A stretch of 64,000 bases of DNA from Isoetes taiwanensis (lineage: Eukaryota; Streptophyta; Lycopodiopsida; Isoetales; Isoetaceae): the NCBI GenBank assembly GCA_021234155.1, contig JAJEKV010000014.1:14248494-14312493 (forward strand). Reading direction: 5' to 3'. Both the position numbers and the translations under genes were made by a program. Positions 1-10,542 of the stretch are shown here, piece by piece. Each line of letters begins with the position of its first letter. Within the stretch, counting starts at the first letter, position 1. Below the pieces are notes generated by a model. That model was not told the origin of the DNA, made no database searches, and was given only the letters and a program-made list of their open reading frames with translations.

Positions 1-270
1 ATGACAATCCTTAATGTGTTGCTTGTCGGGTCGGCATATCATGGATAAGCAAGCCAATTATAGCGTAACTAGCTTATTTGCACCAAATACATTCTTGGAG
101 GATAACATTACCGAAGTCATTAATCACGCACACATAAACAATCTAAGACCCACTGGCGAATGGCTCATTGTGTATTTACATTGAAGATCATGTGCCTAAT
201 AGTGACCATTTCTCGTGTTGCTTGCAACATAACATTCATCATTATTTATGTTTTTTTTAACTTGATACGT

Positions 271-480
271 GAGGCAATCAAGGGAGGATATTTCATTGAG
301 TATAGAAATTGGTTTATTTCCCAAAGGTAGGGTGGTCACAGGTGATTTTTAAAAGCTTTTCTAGTGACACGTGAAATTGTTATGACATGGCCAGGAGCTA
401 CATTCACAATTGTTGTCCCATCATTGCAACTCTTTGGCACGGAAGAGCTTGAGAAAGTGGTCTATCAAATGTTTCAAGAG
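271..480 (+). CDS. two exon-like segments of an unrecognised plant gene
   Basis: Two open segments are bounded by plausible splice sites. The first (about 271-326) reads AIKGGYFIEYRNWFISQ and runs into a GT donor at 327. The second starts after a TTTCTAG acceptor (ending 364) and reads EIVMTWPGATFTIVVPSLQL, then FGTEELEKVVYQMFQE, ending at a GT donor at 481. Codon use and residue mix look protein-like. I do not recognise the family. No start codon, promoter or further exon is evident, so this may be a leftover of a larger gene beginning left of the window. The splice boundaries are inferred by eye. Confidence 0.28.
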
Positions 481-1004
481 GTAACTTTTGTATGGAACAT
501 TGTGATAGTATCAGAAGATGAAACATGATAATGAAAATGATGATTGAAGAGTAAAATTGAAGTGTTTTTTTACTCGGAATTCTGCTCTCAAACAGTTATA
601 CTCTAATAATATGGAATAATATTCTCAGCGAGCCAATCAAATAAAGTGGAAATTCATGCGAGAGATGGCAGCAAAAGAATAGTTAGAAGTTACATCATCA
701 TCACAAAGAGATGTACAAAAAATTTCAAAGCCATATTCTTTCCAACTTTACATTTACTTTTCTAGAATTGAAACCGTTTACAGTGGCAAACAAACAATCT
801 CTCTAGAGTGCCATATTCAAGCAACGTCTCCCTGTATGCCCTCAAAGTACAAATGAACTCATCAACTTCAGATCTCAACACACCTTCAGAAGCCACAGCA
901 CAGGTTCCGTTTGGCAATGTAAAGCTTGTACTACAGCTATTAAACCAACCGAATCTTCAGGGCCTGCTATGGCATGGAGATCTGTGTGTTTAAGTTACTG
1001 CTCA
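481..1004. other. unassigned AT-rich sequence
   Basis: Nothing convincing is seen here. A 61-residue open frame at 808-993 has no recognisable motif and no supporting splice or promoter signals. Confidence 0.4.
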
Positions 1005-1166
1005 TTCACATCTAAATCTACATCTTAAAGTTTTCTTGTTGCACAACTCAATGGCAACCAATCCACAACTTTCTGATTTCATAGTTCACATCTAAATCTA
1101 CATCTTAAAGTTTTCTTGTTGCACAACTCAATGGCAACCAATCCACAACTTTCTGATTTCATAGTT
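1005..1166. repeat. tandem duplication, 80-bp unit, two copies
   Basis: The unit beginning TTCACATCTAAATCTACATC occurs at 1005 and again at 1085 with an exact 80-bp offset. No mismatch was seen by eye, so this is a recent local duplication. It does not overlap any recognisable coding sequence. Confidence 0.93.
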
Positions 1167-1337
1167 TTCTTATTCCAGCAAGCACAAACTATGTAGTTCG
1201 TATTGTTATAGCTGGGATCCTGGCCTGACTGTTATCTAGGTAGCAAGATATAAAAGTAACCAATTTCAAGTTTGTCACATGAGCACCAAAAAACAATGCA
1301 CATGTAAGGAAAAAAATGAAAATATCCCAATTAGTAC

Positions 1338-1606
1338 CTGGATTCTAGTCTAGTCTCGAAAAGCGCAGCCCCTTTCTCAAGGTAAGATTGACACAACTCA
1401 TCACATTCACAATCACGTAGCTTTCTCCTTATTCCAGCGAGCATGCTCTGTGAATGCAAGATTGGGTGGTTTGTTACACTTTCAACCAGTTTTTTTTGCA
1501 AAAGTTCAGAGCAACGATTTCTCAAATTTCATTTCCGAAAAATCGAGATTCTTACCTGGCAAGCCATACTCTGCGAAGACATAAAGGCCAGCAAGCTCTG
1601 CCCTAG
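1338..1606 (-). other. exon-like pair, possibly spurious
   Basis: On the minus strand an open segment (about 1606-1556) ends at a GTAAGA donor. A second (1447-1338) follows a CACAG acceptor, reads SMLAGIRRKLRDCECDELCQ, and ends at a GTACTA donor. Joined across a 108-bp intron (1448-1555) they stay open in one frame. However, the acceptor side resembles repetitive sequence near 1165-1190 (TTATTCCAGC), and no family is recognised. It may be an exon pair of a decayed gene or chance. Confidence 0.2.
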
Positions 1607-2164
1607 CCACTAGCCTTCAAATCATTCTAGGCAAAATCACTACATTCTGTATTTCTCTATTCTTGCACAATAGTCACATAACTTCTAGATTAATTACAAA
1701 GGATCCGCATCTAAAAAAGATCTAAATAATATAGGCAAGCAAGACTCTCTTATTCCACAGTTTTATACTGATAGATTAAAATGAATCCCATATTCCTCAA
1801 AACAGCAAGCACAATCTGCTTGAAGTATTTGGGCAAGAGCCTCAATCACTATCATAAGGGGGTAGGAGCAAAATTCCACCAAAATCACAATTCTCACCAA
1901 AAAGTGCGCGACCTGCTCGGCCTAGACATCTAGCTGTTCGAAATCATACTACGCTGAGAGAGGAAACTGTTAATAAGCCTAAAGCTGCGAACCTAACGAG
2001 GCATCCATGTATTTACAGAGCTGATATCCTGTCTCAACTAATGTCTAGACAACCAGAAAGATTAACTAGGCATCTTGTATTTTCAGAGTTGGCATCCTGG
2101 TCTGAATAATATCTAAATAATACAGCATCTACTTCAAGGGTCGTCACATGGAAACACGTGCACA
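1607..2164. other. unassigned sequence with diverged repeat pieces
   Basis: No gene is seen. Short phrases such as GGCATCCTGGTCTGAATAAT near 2085 recur in diverged form near 1215 and 2505. They suggest old fragments of the same repeat that is duplicated just downstream. Confidence 0.4.
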
Positions 2165-2890
2165 GTTTAAAACACCCAACAAATGAGGATCAAGAAGCAA
2201 AACACAATCGAAAGTAATGGACAAATGTAGAGCTCAACCTAGTATTTGAAAAAGAACATAGCCCAATCATTAACGGACATATCTAGAGCTTAATGTATTA
2301 CTTACAAATGAACACGTGACCAACCAAAGACTGGATTCCACGTTGGTTTGAAAGCACCATGCATTCCCTCTGGAATCAAGATTAAGAGTGCATGTAGTTC
2401 CTTCTGTCTGCATACAGCCACGTCAACCATTAGATTAGCTACACAACAGCAAGGTAAATAGAACAGGTAATTACAACTAGCCATCAAAACTTTCAGAGTT
2501 GCCATGCTGGCCTGACTAATGTCTAGATAATACACGGTTTGGAACACCCAACAAATGTGAATCAAGCAGCAAAACACAATACAAACTAATGGACATATCA
2601 AGAGTTTAATCTACTATTTAGAAATGAACGTAGCCCAACCACTAACGGACACATCTACAGCTTAATCTATTATTTAAATATAAACACAGCCCAAGCAGCA
2701 CCTGGATTCCACGTTGGTACAAAAGCACACAACTTCCCTCTGGATGCAAGAGTAAGAGTGCCTGTAGTTCTCTCTTTCTGTCTGCATGGCAGCCAAGTAA
2801 ACAACTAGATTAGCCACATAGGAGCAAGGTAAATAAGACAGGAAATAAACTACAACTGGCCAGCAAAACTTTCAAAACTCTCTTATTCCA
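2165..2890. repeat. diverged tandem duplication, about 371-bp period
   Basis: AACACCCAACAAATG at 2171 matches 2543, and TGGATTCCACGTTGGT at 2332 matches 2703. Offsets of 371-372 bp are kept over the whole unit, with scattered substitutions and small indels. It is non-coding; the minus-strand open frame at 2302-2601 crosses the duplication and has no domain. Confidence 0.85.
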
Positions 2891-3274
2891 TCCTATACTA
2901 CAATAACCTTTTCAACCCCATATCCCTTGGTACATACTCTGAAAGAAAACACATATATAACTTGGGACACCAAACAACTGGAACAATCAACACAAAATAT
3001 CAGGGAAGGAGCAAAATACAATGGGGACTATTCGTTCCAGCTTCCATGCTACATCTGAGGGCATACATATAAGGGCGTACCTTTTTATAAATCTAGAAAT
3101 CCTTGATATTCGTACAACAATTTGCCAGACATGCTATATGAAAGTTCCAAAATGTCCTGATGCAACGATGTGACTTGGCAACTTATGTTGTGGGAAATAC
3201 TTCCTGGAAAAGTTTGGAAATGAAGGTTAGGTACCCTTAGCAAATCAGTGGAATTGCACTGCAAAATGAAATAC

Positions 3275-3615
3275 AAAAGCCTCTACTAATTTTCCTGACT
3301 TAGAAAGCCCATCAAGTGTACAAAATGATGTCTGGACCAGGAAAATTAATTTGGCACGAATGCTCCCTGCAGTCCCTCTTTAAAAAGCTCATAGGCTTGC
3401 TTATGCTTGCCTGCCTTGACATAAACTTCCATCACGCAATTATATGTAAATGTAGTATGAACAAAATCAATCTCACCTGATGCCCACTCAAACAATGCAA
3501 AAGGAGAATCTGGATCGGCCATAGACCGCAACGCCTTGCCAAGACTATTGGGGTCTAGTCTTTCCCGACACTCTTTCATGGCATCTTCCATGCTTAATCT
3601 TGACTGCTGTGCACC
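3275..3615 (-). pseudogene. P-class PPR protein fragment, broken
   Basis: Pentatricopeptide repeat proteins bind organellar RNA, about one nucleotide per ~35-residue helical repeat. The minus-strand frame 3591-3346 contains a PPR helix pair: FTYNCVMEVYVKAGKHKQAY, then ELFKEGLQGAFVPN. It stops with TAA at once after PN. Just downstream (3335-3275) the next repeat is still visible: PDIILYT, a break, then DGLSKSGKLVEAF in another frame. The gene was therefore longer and is now frameshifted. Upstream of the ATG the frame stays open to about 3615 (AQQSRLS), so the true 5' end may lie in an earlier exon. Only about 2 repeats remain, against ten or more in intact P-class proteins. Confidence 0.75.
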
Positions 3616-5180
3616 AACTCATATGCTGTTTAAACTTTTAACAGATGGAATCCGAAAAGCTGTCTCCAGTATAAGCACATGTTTCCAAGCTGTAGAAGGG
3701 ATATGTACAGACCTGTGCATTGCATATGAAACATATGAAAGCATTAAAACGGAAGATCAATTAGAAAACAAATGAAGCAAATGAAAAGGGAAGATCAAAT
3801 ATGAACTTACGCAGATGACCCAAGGGAAAAGATCGCCATTAGTGTCTTTGTCGTGATTGAAGCTAAGAGATGAGGGCTTGTTCTTGTTGGGACCTATCCA
3901 AGGAACATAGCGAAAACACAACTTTGCCCTAAGCACCAAATTGTGGATCTACAACCGTAAAACCGACCACATCTCCCTTACCATGGTAATCGATTCATGG
4001 GTGTGGGCTTGAATAGGCAAGCCGAGAGATCGAAATCCTTAGAAGGATCGATGAGCGAAACTAGAGTAAGCATCTGCTCCAACACCGCTGGCATGAGGCC
4101 CTGCTTGGGAAAAAAACAAAAGGCTTCAGATACATTCGCATACAAAAGACCCATCTTTGGGGTCTGCAGCTGCATCAAGGCTGAAGATCTTGCAAAAGGC
4201 TGCCGCATCAAGTTATCAAAGTCCTGTGCAAGAGCATGCGGATCATTAGGCCCGAACTATTAAGGCCAATGAAATGCGCGTCGACAAATTCTTGTAGCAT
4301 TTATCATGCAGAAATGCGTGCAAATCTCTAAATATGTCACATTATACTGCCCCTTCTAAATATTATAAATGGAAAGTAGCCACTCCAATGCAGATTACAA
4401 ACCTGGGCCATCTTACCTGGCGTGCTAGAGAAGACTTTGTACGAAGTAAGCATCTAACCCGACAGACAAAGGCTATGTTTGCGGCATTGGTGCAAAAAAT
4501 GCGCGCAGAGCTCTAAATAGGTCGCATTATCTTTGCCTCTTCCGAATCTTAATGAAAAAGGCGACAAATGCACATGTGAAATGGAAAGTGGCTACTTCCG
4601 GTGCAACTTATTACCCGGGTGTTCTCTGTAAGATTTTGGAGGAAGTGGCCACATTCAACTAATTGAGGAGAGTATTTTACATGCCATTCACAAACCGCCC
4701 TTGAATCACATCCAACTACAACTAGCAATTTAGGCAGGTCTAGATTCATAGATTAAAGCCCAACAACACTCAAAAATATGCATCACACTAAATCAACTGT
4801 CATAACGAATATTCAAAGAAAAACATGCGACTTCTAATAATCATGCATGCTAAAACAGATACGGGGTGCGGCCCCATAAACCGGCACAACAACATCGAAT
4901 GCCAAAGCCACAATTATTTTGGAATCTTAAAATGCAAAAGCAAATTATATCATAAAAAGCAATACACGAATAAGAGCATTTGGTACTCCAAACACCGGTA
5001 TTCTAATTCAGCCTTTTAAATCTTCCGGTAGACATTGCATCAAATGAGTGGATAATTGATCTCGCTCCAAGACTTTAGCCATCACGAGGTTCAAGCATAT
5101 TTAAGGCAAAAACTCGCGGTATCCGCCCACGAAGGTCGCAGAGCACCCATCTTGAATGTCGGTTATCCGTTTAGGAAAAA
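3616..5180. other. unassigned sequence around a local duplication
   Basis: Several open frames of 60-90 codons lie on both strands (for example 3978-4211 minus and 3997-4263 plus, which overlap each other). None has a recognisable domain. Apart from the direct repeat listed separately I see no supported gene. Confidence 0.4.
4306..4640. repeat. diverged direct repeat, about 185-bp offset
   Basis: A block with AAATGCGTGCAAATCTCTAA (about 4312) reappears as AAATGCGCGCAGAGCTCTAA (about 4497). The following elements match in order: GTCACATTAT / GTCGCATTAT, TGGAAAGTAGCCACT / TGGAAAGTGGCTACT. The copies differ by substitutions and a short insertion, consistent with an old tandem duplication. Confidence 0.7.
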
Positions 5181-5493
5181 ACCTATAGGATCGATCCTGC
5201 GCTCTCGTGGTGCTTTCGAGAACATGCAAAAAGCGGCTTGCGGCTCCACTGGACCTCATTGGTTGTTACAGCAAAAGATTCCCGGTGGTCATCTATTCGA
5301 GAATCTTCTAAGGAAGCCATGAGCAAAACCCGATGCGGGACAGCAAAACCTCCTCGAAGCGCACAAACACCGATTGGGTCCCTCAAAATATTACAAAACC
5401 AATCATTATCTACAACTGAACCCATCAAAGATTTTTGCGAGCATACCCACAATCAAACGATTTTTTAGAGAGCATATTCACCAAGAAAACCCA

Positions 5494-5796
5494 TCAAGGA
5501 TTGCAAAATGTAAAGATGAAAGAGGCTAATCCATACACCGGGTGGAACGTGCACATTAGATTGTTGCCATGCACCACAAGAACCGTGATACGTGTTAAGC
5601 CGCTTTCGGCCGGTGATGGTATAGGACCGATCAACATATTGGAACTTACATCCAAGTGCTTAAGATTGGTAAGGTTGCCCAAAGAAGCCCGAATAGTGCC
5701 GTTAATGCCGCCATTAAGCTTGTTCAAAGTAGGTGAAGCCGCACCACGGCATATCGAGCCGGCATTCAAGAAAAAGCGATAAAGAGAACCGAACAA
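5494..5796 (-). pseudogene. LRR receptor-like fragment
   Basis: The minus-strand reading contains plant-specific leucine-rich repeats: NGTIRASLGNLTNLKHLDVS, then SNMLIGPIPS, matching the LxxLxxLxLSxNxLxGxIP rule. A second diverged repeat reads LTRITVLVVHGNNL. Only about two repeats remain and no signal peptide, transmembrane segment or kinase follows. It is best read as a scrap of an LRR receptor or receptor-like protein gene. It is not obviously part of the kinase pseudogene at 32.8-35.8 kb, whose repeats differ. Confidence 0.55.
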
Positions 5797-6031
5797 ACGG
5801 ACCTATAAATGAAGGTATATATTTAGACAACACAACAATGTAGGAAACCTGTCAATGTGTGGCGCCAAACAATCCGCCATAGCCTTCAACCATAGCCAAT
5901 GAAAAAAAAATCACTCCAAGTTTGCTTGAAGAAGGCTCACTCCGTGACTGTTTTCTTAAGGAGAGGCGGCCAATGTGGTCGGATTAGCTTTGGCCAGGTC
6001 GGCTACTTGCGTATCAACATGCCGGAATCAC

Positions 6032-6155
6032 AACTTCAATCGATGGTCCAGATGAAATGCCTCAATTTCAAGGGCCAAGATTAAAAGCCCCAAAACTTCA
6101 ATCGATGGTCCAGATGAAATGCCCCAATTTTAAGGGTCGAGATTAAAAGCCCCAA
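6032..6155. repeat. tandem duplication, 62-bp unit, two copies
   Basis: CTTCAATCGATGGTCCAGAT begins at 6034 and again at 6096. The rest of the unit (GAAATGCCYCAATTTYAAGG and AAAAGCCCCAAA) matches with a few substitutions. It abuts the 84-bp repeat array that starts at about 6161. Confidence 0.9.
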
Positions 6156-6160
6156 ATCAG

Positions 6161-6340
6161 GGGGCTGCTTGGGGTGATTCGAGGTGTCACCATCTGCACC
6201 GTCCATCTCAGAGATGGACGGCCGAGATCAATCTCTACCAAAAGGGGATTGCTTGGGGTGTTACGAGGTGTCACCTTTTGGACCGTCCATCTCAGAGATG
6301 GACGGCCGAGATCAATCTCTACCAACATGTTGGTAGAGCT
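6161..6340. repeat. 84-bp tandem duplication with perfect palindromes
   Basis: GCTTGGGGTG occurs at 6167 and 6251, and both units carry CCGTCCATCTC-A-GAGATGGACGG. This is a perfect inverted repeat with 11-bp arms and a 1-nt centre, followed by CCGAGATCAATCTCTACC. The array ends in CTCTACCAACATGTTGGTAGAG (about 6316-6337), another perfect palindrome. The sequence can extrude as cruciforms or, if transcribed, form stable hairpins. Motifs like CCGTCC..GGACGGCCGAGATC are, from memory, common in plant dispersed repeats, so this may be the end of a MITE-like element. The open frame across it (6143-6343 minus) is simply translated repeat. Confidence 0.85.
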
Positions 6341-6344
6341 CATA

Positions 6345-6848
6345 TAATTGTATATATATGAGTGATAAGAGATATATCCACCTTGTTGATGTTATGTGAG
6401 ATGATTAGGCTGAAAATTTAAGACCATTGGATTGATTTTGATACCATTGAATTTTAACCATTAAAATTAACTAATGGTTGTTTGAAGTGGATAATCATAG
6501 AATTAGATGACCATTAGAATTAGATAACCATAGAATTAGATAACCATAGAGCATTTGCACAACCATTTACATGCATTTGCAATCAAAGTTAATTGATAGT
6601 TAATTCAAAGTTATTTCAATTTAGAATTCAAAGTTAATTCATTGATTGTTACAATTGATTGGTTTGGAACATGGGAAGAATTAACCAAACCCATTTGCAT
6701 TAACCAATGGTACAATGGTTTTATTTTGTTCTTGGCATTTACAAGTTTAAATTGTCAAGGGATGGTTGGAATGAATATGTCAATTGTATGTTTACAATTA
6801 TTTATTATTATGTGAGTTGGTTAGGCTCACTTGCCTAATCTTTTGGTA
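6345..6848. other. AT-rich spacer with a short tandem array
   Basis: At about 6490-6552 a unit close to GATAACCATAGAATTA is repeated roughly four times with variation. The rest is AT-rich with repeated AATTGATT and GTTAATTCA words. No gene is seen. Confidence 0.6.
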
Positions 6849-7165
6849 ATTTTAGACTTGGATGATTTAGCTGTTGACTTGGCTGCCATATTGCCTGATG
6901 ACTTGGCTGTTGACTTGGCTGCTGATTTGGCTACTGATTTACCTGCCACCTTGTCTGCTGACTTGTCTGGCCGACTTGGTATTGACTTGGTTGCCACCTT
7001 GCTGACTTGGCTCTTGATTTGCTCGCCACCTTGTCTCGCCGACTTGTCCGTTGACTTACACCGCTGACTTGGTTGTTGACTTGGATGCCACCTTGCCTGT
7101 GACTTGGCTCTTTGATTTGCTGCCGCCACCTTGTCTGGCGACTTGTACGTTGACTTACCCGTTGT
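6849..7165. repeat. degenerate minisatellite based on GACTTGGCTGTT
   Basis: About 300 bp are built from a roughly 12-bp unit (GACTTGGCTGTT, GATTTGGCTACT, GCCACCTTGTCT and variants). Because the unit is a multiple of 3, both strands stay open. The minus strand reads a lysine-rich AAKSTAKS pattern and the plus strand DLAVDLAAD. I regard the open frames (6827-7204 minus, 6831-7067 plus) as consequences of the repeat. The minus product superficially resembles a histone H1-like basic tail, but no globular domain is present. Confidence 0.75.
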
Positions 7166-7873
7166 TTTGGGCTGGTTTGGATTCTTTGCTGCTAGCAACA
7201 TCACATTGTGCTAATATATGTGAATGAGTCTGCAAACTTTCAAGTATGTTTTCATGGATTCATGGACATCAGCTTCCAATTCAAACATATTACATCCTAC
7301 ATCTTTCATTTCAAAATTGCATGACACAACCAGGTGGCTATAAACACTGCAGTCTGGCTCATATTCAAGCAGCTCATATTTGTTGTCTCCTACCAGTTTA
7401 TAAAACTTCCTATCACAACGACTTCCCTCCTCCTAAATTTTTGGCCCCATGGGTCTTTGTAGGCCTTCTCTACAACATGCTTAGGTACAGTGCACTTTAA
7501 GATGTAGAAGTCAACCTTCTCCTTGTTATCTGCTGGAGCAACCACTGCAAAGTTCTCCCCTACATCAATAATATCTGATTTCCACTCAGCATCCCCCTCA
7601 TAGACTGGCCCATCCACAAGTGCAATATCATCTTGAATCCCTGGTCTTAATTCTGAAAAAGTCTAGGTACCTATTCTATCTTTGTTTATGCACTTACTGT
7701 ACTTACCCAACCAACAATCATGACAAAAGCACGAGTAATTCATATGTGCAACTTGAGTAGCATCCTTGGAGTTTACTGGCCTGATGCTATGGAATTTACT
7801 AGACCCTGATAAAGTAGCACAGTCAAACTGCTCAACTCTGCTTACTTCATCAATCTTTATCTCCCAAAAGTAC

Positions 7874-7958
7874 CTAAAAACAATTAATAGTTTGTTACAG
7901 TTAGTAATGTTTACCACAGCAGCACTGGTACAGCAGTCTTGATTAACATATGCAGTAC
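7874..7958 (-). other. 85-bp intron of the SDG/QFK gene
   Basis: The donor ACATAG|GTACTG starts at 7958 and the acceptor TTGTTTTTAG|GTACTT ends at 7874. Removing it joins FKDSDKHR to YFWEIKIDE in one frame. Without splicing, the upstream frame stops a few codons into the intron. Confidence 0.72.
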
Positions 7959-8097
7959 CTATGTTTGTCAGAATCTTTGAAGTGCTCCGTGCAGAATTGA
8001 ACAACGTCTCGGGCATTTCTTAAAGGTTTGGAATTTCTTTTCAACATTTCATGGGTGAGTGCTCTCTTCAGAACAGCCCCTGCCCCATCATGCTCCC

Positions 8098-8166
8098 CTG
8101 CAAGGTAACAAACAACTATCTTTAATGTTTTGCAGATTCCAGCCTTAATGAGACATTGGAATTTAC
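8098..8166 (-). other. 69-bp intron of the SDG/QFK gene that is open in frame
   Basis: The donor is GGAAAAG|GTAAAT (intron begins 8166) and the acceptor is CCTTGCAG|GGGAGC (intron ends 8098). Removing it joins HGKG directly to EHDGAGAVLKR, which matches the HGKG..DG.G..KR block I associate with this family. The length is divisible by three and has no stop, so naive ORF calling reads through it as 23 spurious residues. Confidence 0.75.
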
Positions 8167-10076
8167 CTTTTCCATGATATGATGCAAAGTAGTTCCAGTG
8201 AATTGGAATGCCTGAGATCTTATAAAATCTACCAAGAAAGTAGAAATTTCTTGCACCCTTGAACTGAGATGAGCAGCCATCTGACCACATTACATGGTTG
8301 TTGTATTTGACTTCCTTGTTGGCCAAGAAATCAGCATGCTTGTTAAGACAGTGCTGGACAAACAAGATGTCATGCTCCCTATCATCCGAAATGTAAAAGT
8401 GTGTCTCCTTGATGATATTCCTATCACCTTTGCATAATGAATTCTCCTCCACCTCTTTTTTGCGGTTTGCGCCTATAAGTGATGTGCACAAGTATTGTGC
8501 ATTGGTCATTTCTCCAATGTAAGCTTTGGATTTCTTGTTGTATCTTGAAGGTATAGTTTTGGTGAAATTAATGACGAGATACCATGTGTTTTTCAGGGGA
8601 AAGTGCCTAAACAATCTACGAATTGTTTTGCCTGCCATCTAGCCTCATAATTATGGGGAATGAATTCAGTTAAAATATTTTTAGCATATAACATCACATC
8701 TGCTGTTGAATTCGTCTTGTACACCAGCCTCACAACAGGCTTTGGAACCACATTCGTCCCACCTTTGCCATCAGGTTCTTTTGCTGATTCATAAACCTAA
8801 AAGCAAAGCAATGATTAGTTTAATAGAACCACAAAAGCGAGTAAAGGAAATGTACATCACCCACCCTATCAAAAGTTTTCCAATCTACTAAATGCCCTGC
8901 GTGACCTTGCTTAATTCTTTTGGACACATAGGTAACTTAGATGGGCCCAAGCGATTGCATTTCAAACAACATGCAATTATGAGTATACCACTCATCCGCA
9001 ATGTCCTTGGAACATACAATTGACCTCCACAAATCACTTGAAGATTTTGTAGGTCTTAGTATTAGCTTCACACTTTGCTCCAAAGACCACAAAGCGGAAC
9101 AAGTACAACTACAATCAAGCACCATGAATCTTTGTATCCAACCTAATCTTGTTTAGTGCTTGTCTAACATAATCTAGTCTCATATGATACACACAACAAT
9201 AAGTCTCCCTGTCCTTTACTTTTCGAACAAATGGAGGTTTCAAAGGTACCTAAAAAAGCTGAGAATGAAACTTCGAATTTTGGATATTCTTTTCGAAAAC
9301 TAGCATAAAAAGAACACTGCATTAAAAGTAACAAGTACATTAGTATTGTAAACAAATGAATCATAAACTTAAAAGAAAAAAACCAACCTCAGTTTCTTCC
9401 AAGAAGTGTAGAGCATGCATTATCTTCTTTCCTTTGCCAAGCCTAATCTTAATAACATGTTTCTTGCATGGTGACACTCGGGTCTGATGAGTCCAAAAAT
9501 CAATTACTAATTTCTGCTGTTTTCTGCTTAGTTTATCAGATCTGGTTTTCTTTTTGAACATTGACCATGGGCCATCACCAATTTCTGCTGTTTTTCTCCT
9601 CACGAGCTGGCTTTGTTGTCACATATCTTTTATTCAAGTTTAGGCACTTGGAAGTTCCCAAGCAATTAGTGCCAGGGACAACAGCATATACCATGGCTGA
9701 GGTCCTTGCTGTAAGTACATCAGTAGATCTGGCATGCTTATGGTTTGCAAGAGAATTCTTGAGGTTGTTAACTATCTTTCTCATTGTGTCTACTTCTTTC
9801 AATTTTAACATTTCAAATTCTGGCAGCAACTTAGCAGCACCTTGAAGAACTTCTTTCCTCTCATTTTTTGAAACTTTATGACATACCTCATTAGCATGGT
9901 CTGCAATCAACCTCGACATTTGTTGTTTTCTTCTCTTACTGAAAACATTCTCTTCAAATTATTTGTCCTCTTCCTTCAATTCGGCTTCCCTTGCTCTCTT
10001 TCTTGCTCTCTGCTGCCTTCTCTTTTCTGCACTGATTTTCCTGTAGAGTAACAAACTATCTTCTATCTGTGTTTCC

Positions 10077-10542
10077 TATTCTGCAAATAGTAAACAATAC
10101 TGAGAATGAAGCACTACATATGAAATAAATTAAGCACTACTGTAATGAACCTAGGTAGTAATGGTTTTGTTTTAACTCAACCAATAGTAGGGATAATTAA
10201 AGATATAAGATATGTAATGATTTCAAGAAAAAAAAAGAAAAAAAACAATTTAAGAAAATGCATGCAAACGTAGCTTCATGCAAACTATGCAAACTAGATG
10301 CAAACTAGAGATTTCATGCATGCAAAGTGAAGAGTGAAAGCTATATAAGTAAGTAGTTAATTAGTGGAAGGGGAATCAAGGAAGAAGGGAAGCTGGAAGG
10401 TAGAATTCGTGGCAGGGAGAGCTTATAACAGTGAGTACATGAAGAGCCTTTGGCATTAAACTTTGATTGAATGATTCATGGGAATGATTATGAGTTGTTG
10501 TTGGTTTTCGCTTGCAATAACGTCTTCTTGCAGATGATACTT
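10077..10542. other. unassigned spacer left of the inverted repeat
   Basis: It contains an A-rich run (about 10229-10250) and a cluster of ATGCAAACTA words (10260-10310). No gene is seen. Confidence 0.45.

Larger units (their letters stand above)
7390..10076 (-). pseudogene. SDG/QFK family transposase-like gene, copy 1 (decayed, multi-exon)
   Basis: The pieces run in order down the minus strand. 10076-9605: a basic coiled N-terminus with KRRQQRARKRAREAELKEED and NNLKNSLANHKHARS. 9603-9361: GPWSMFKKKTRSDKLS, IDFWTHQTRVSPCKKHV, MHALHFLEETE. About 9340-9125: YPKFEVSFSAF, then KPPFVRKVKDRETYCCVYH. 9125-8863: SSDLWRSIVCSKDIADEWY. 8815-8620: HNYEARWQAKQF. 8638-7959: VMWSDGCSSQFKGARNFYFL, HWNYFASYHGKG, DGAGAVLKRALTHEML. 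7873-7390: YFWEIK..KFHSIR, a CFCHDC pair, and GENFAVVAP..VDFYILKC. Introns are visible at 8098-8166 and 7874-7958. It is broken by TAA at 9959-9961, a frameshift near 9600, TAA at 8937-8939, a frameshift near 8610 and TAG at 7663-7665. From memory, SDG..QFK with HGKG..DG.G..KR occurs in uncharacterised, probably transposon-derived proteins of animals and plants. A DDE-type nuclease fold is inference. Confidence 0.72.

Noticed and set aside
6143-6343. Minus-strand ORF with an internally repeated peptide
   Set aside because: It coincides exactly with the 84-bp tandem duplication (84 is divisible by three), so it is repeat, not a gene.
6831-7067. Plus-strand ORF rich in DLAVDLAAD
   Set aside because: It is a translation of a 12-bp minisatellite; both strands are open for that reason.
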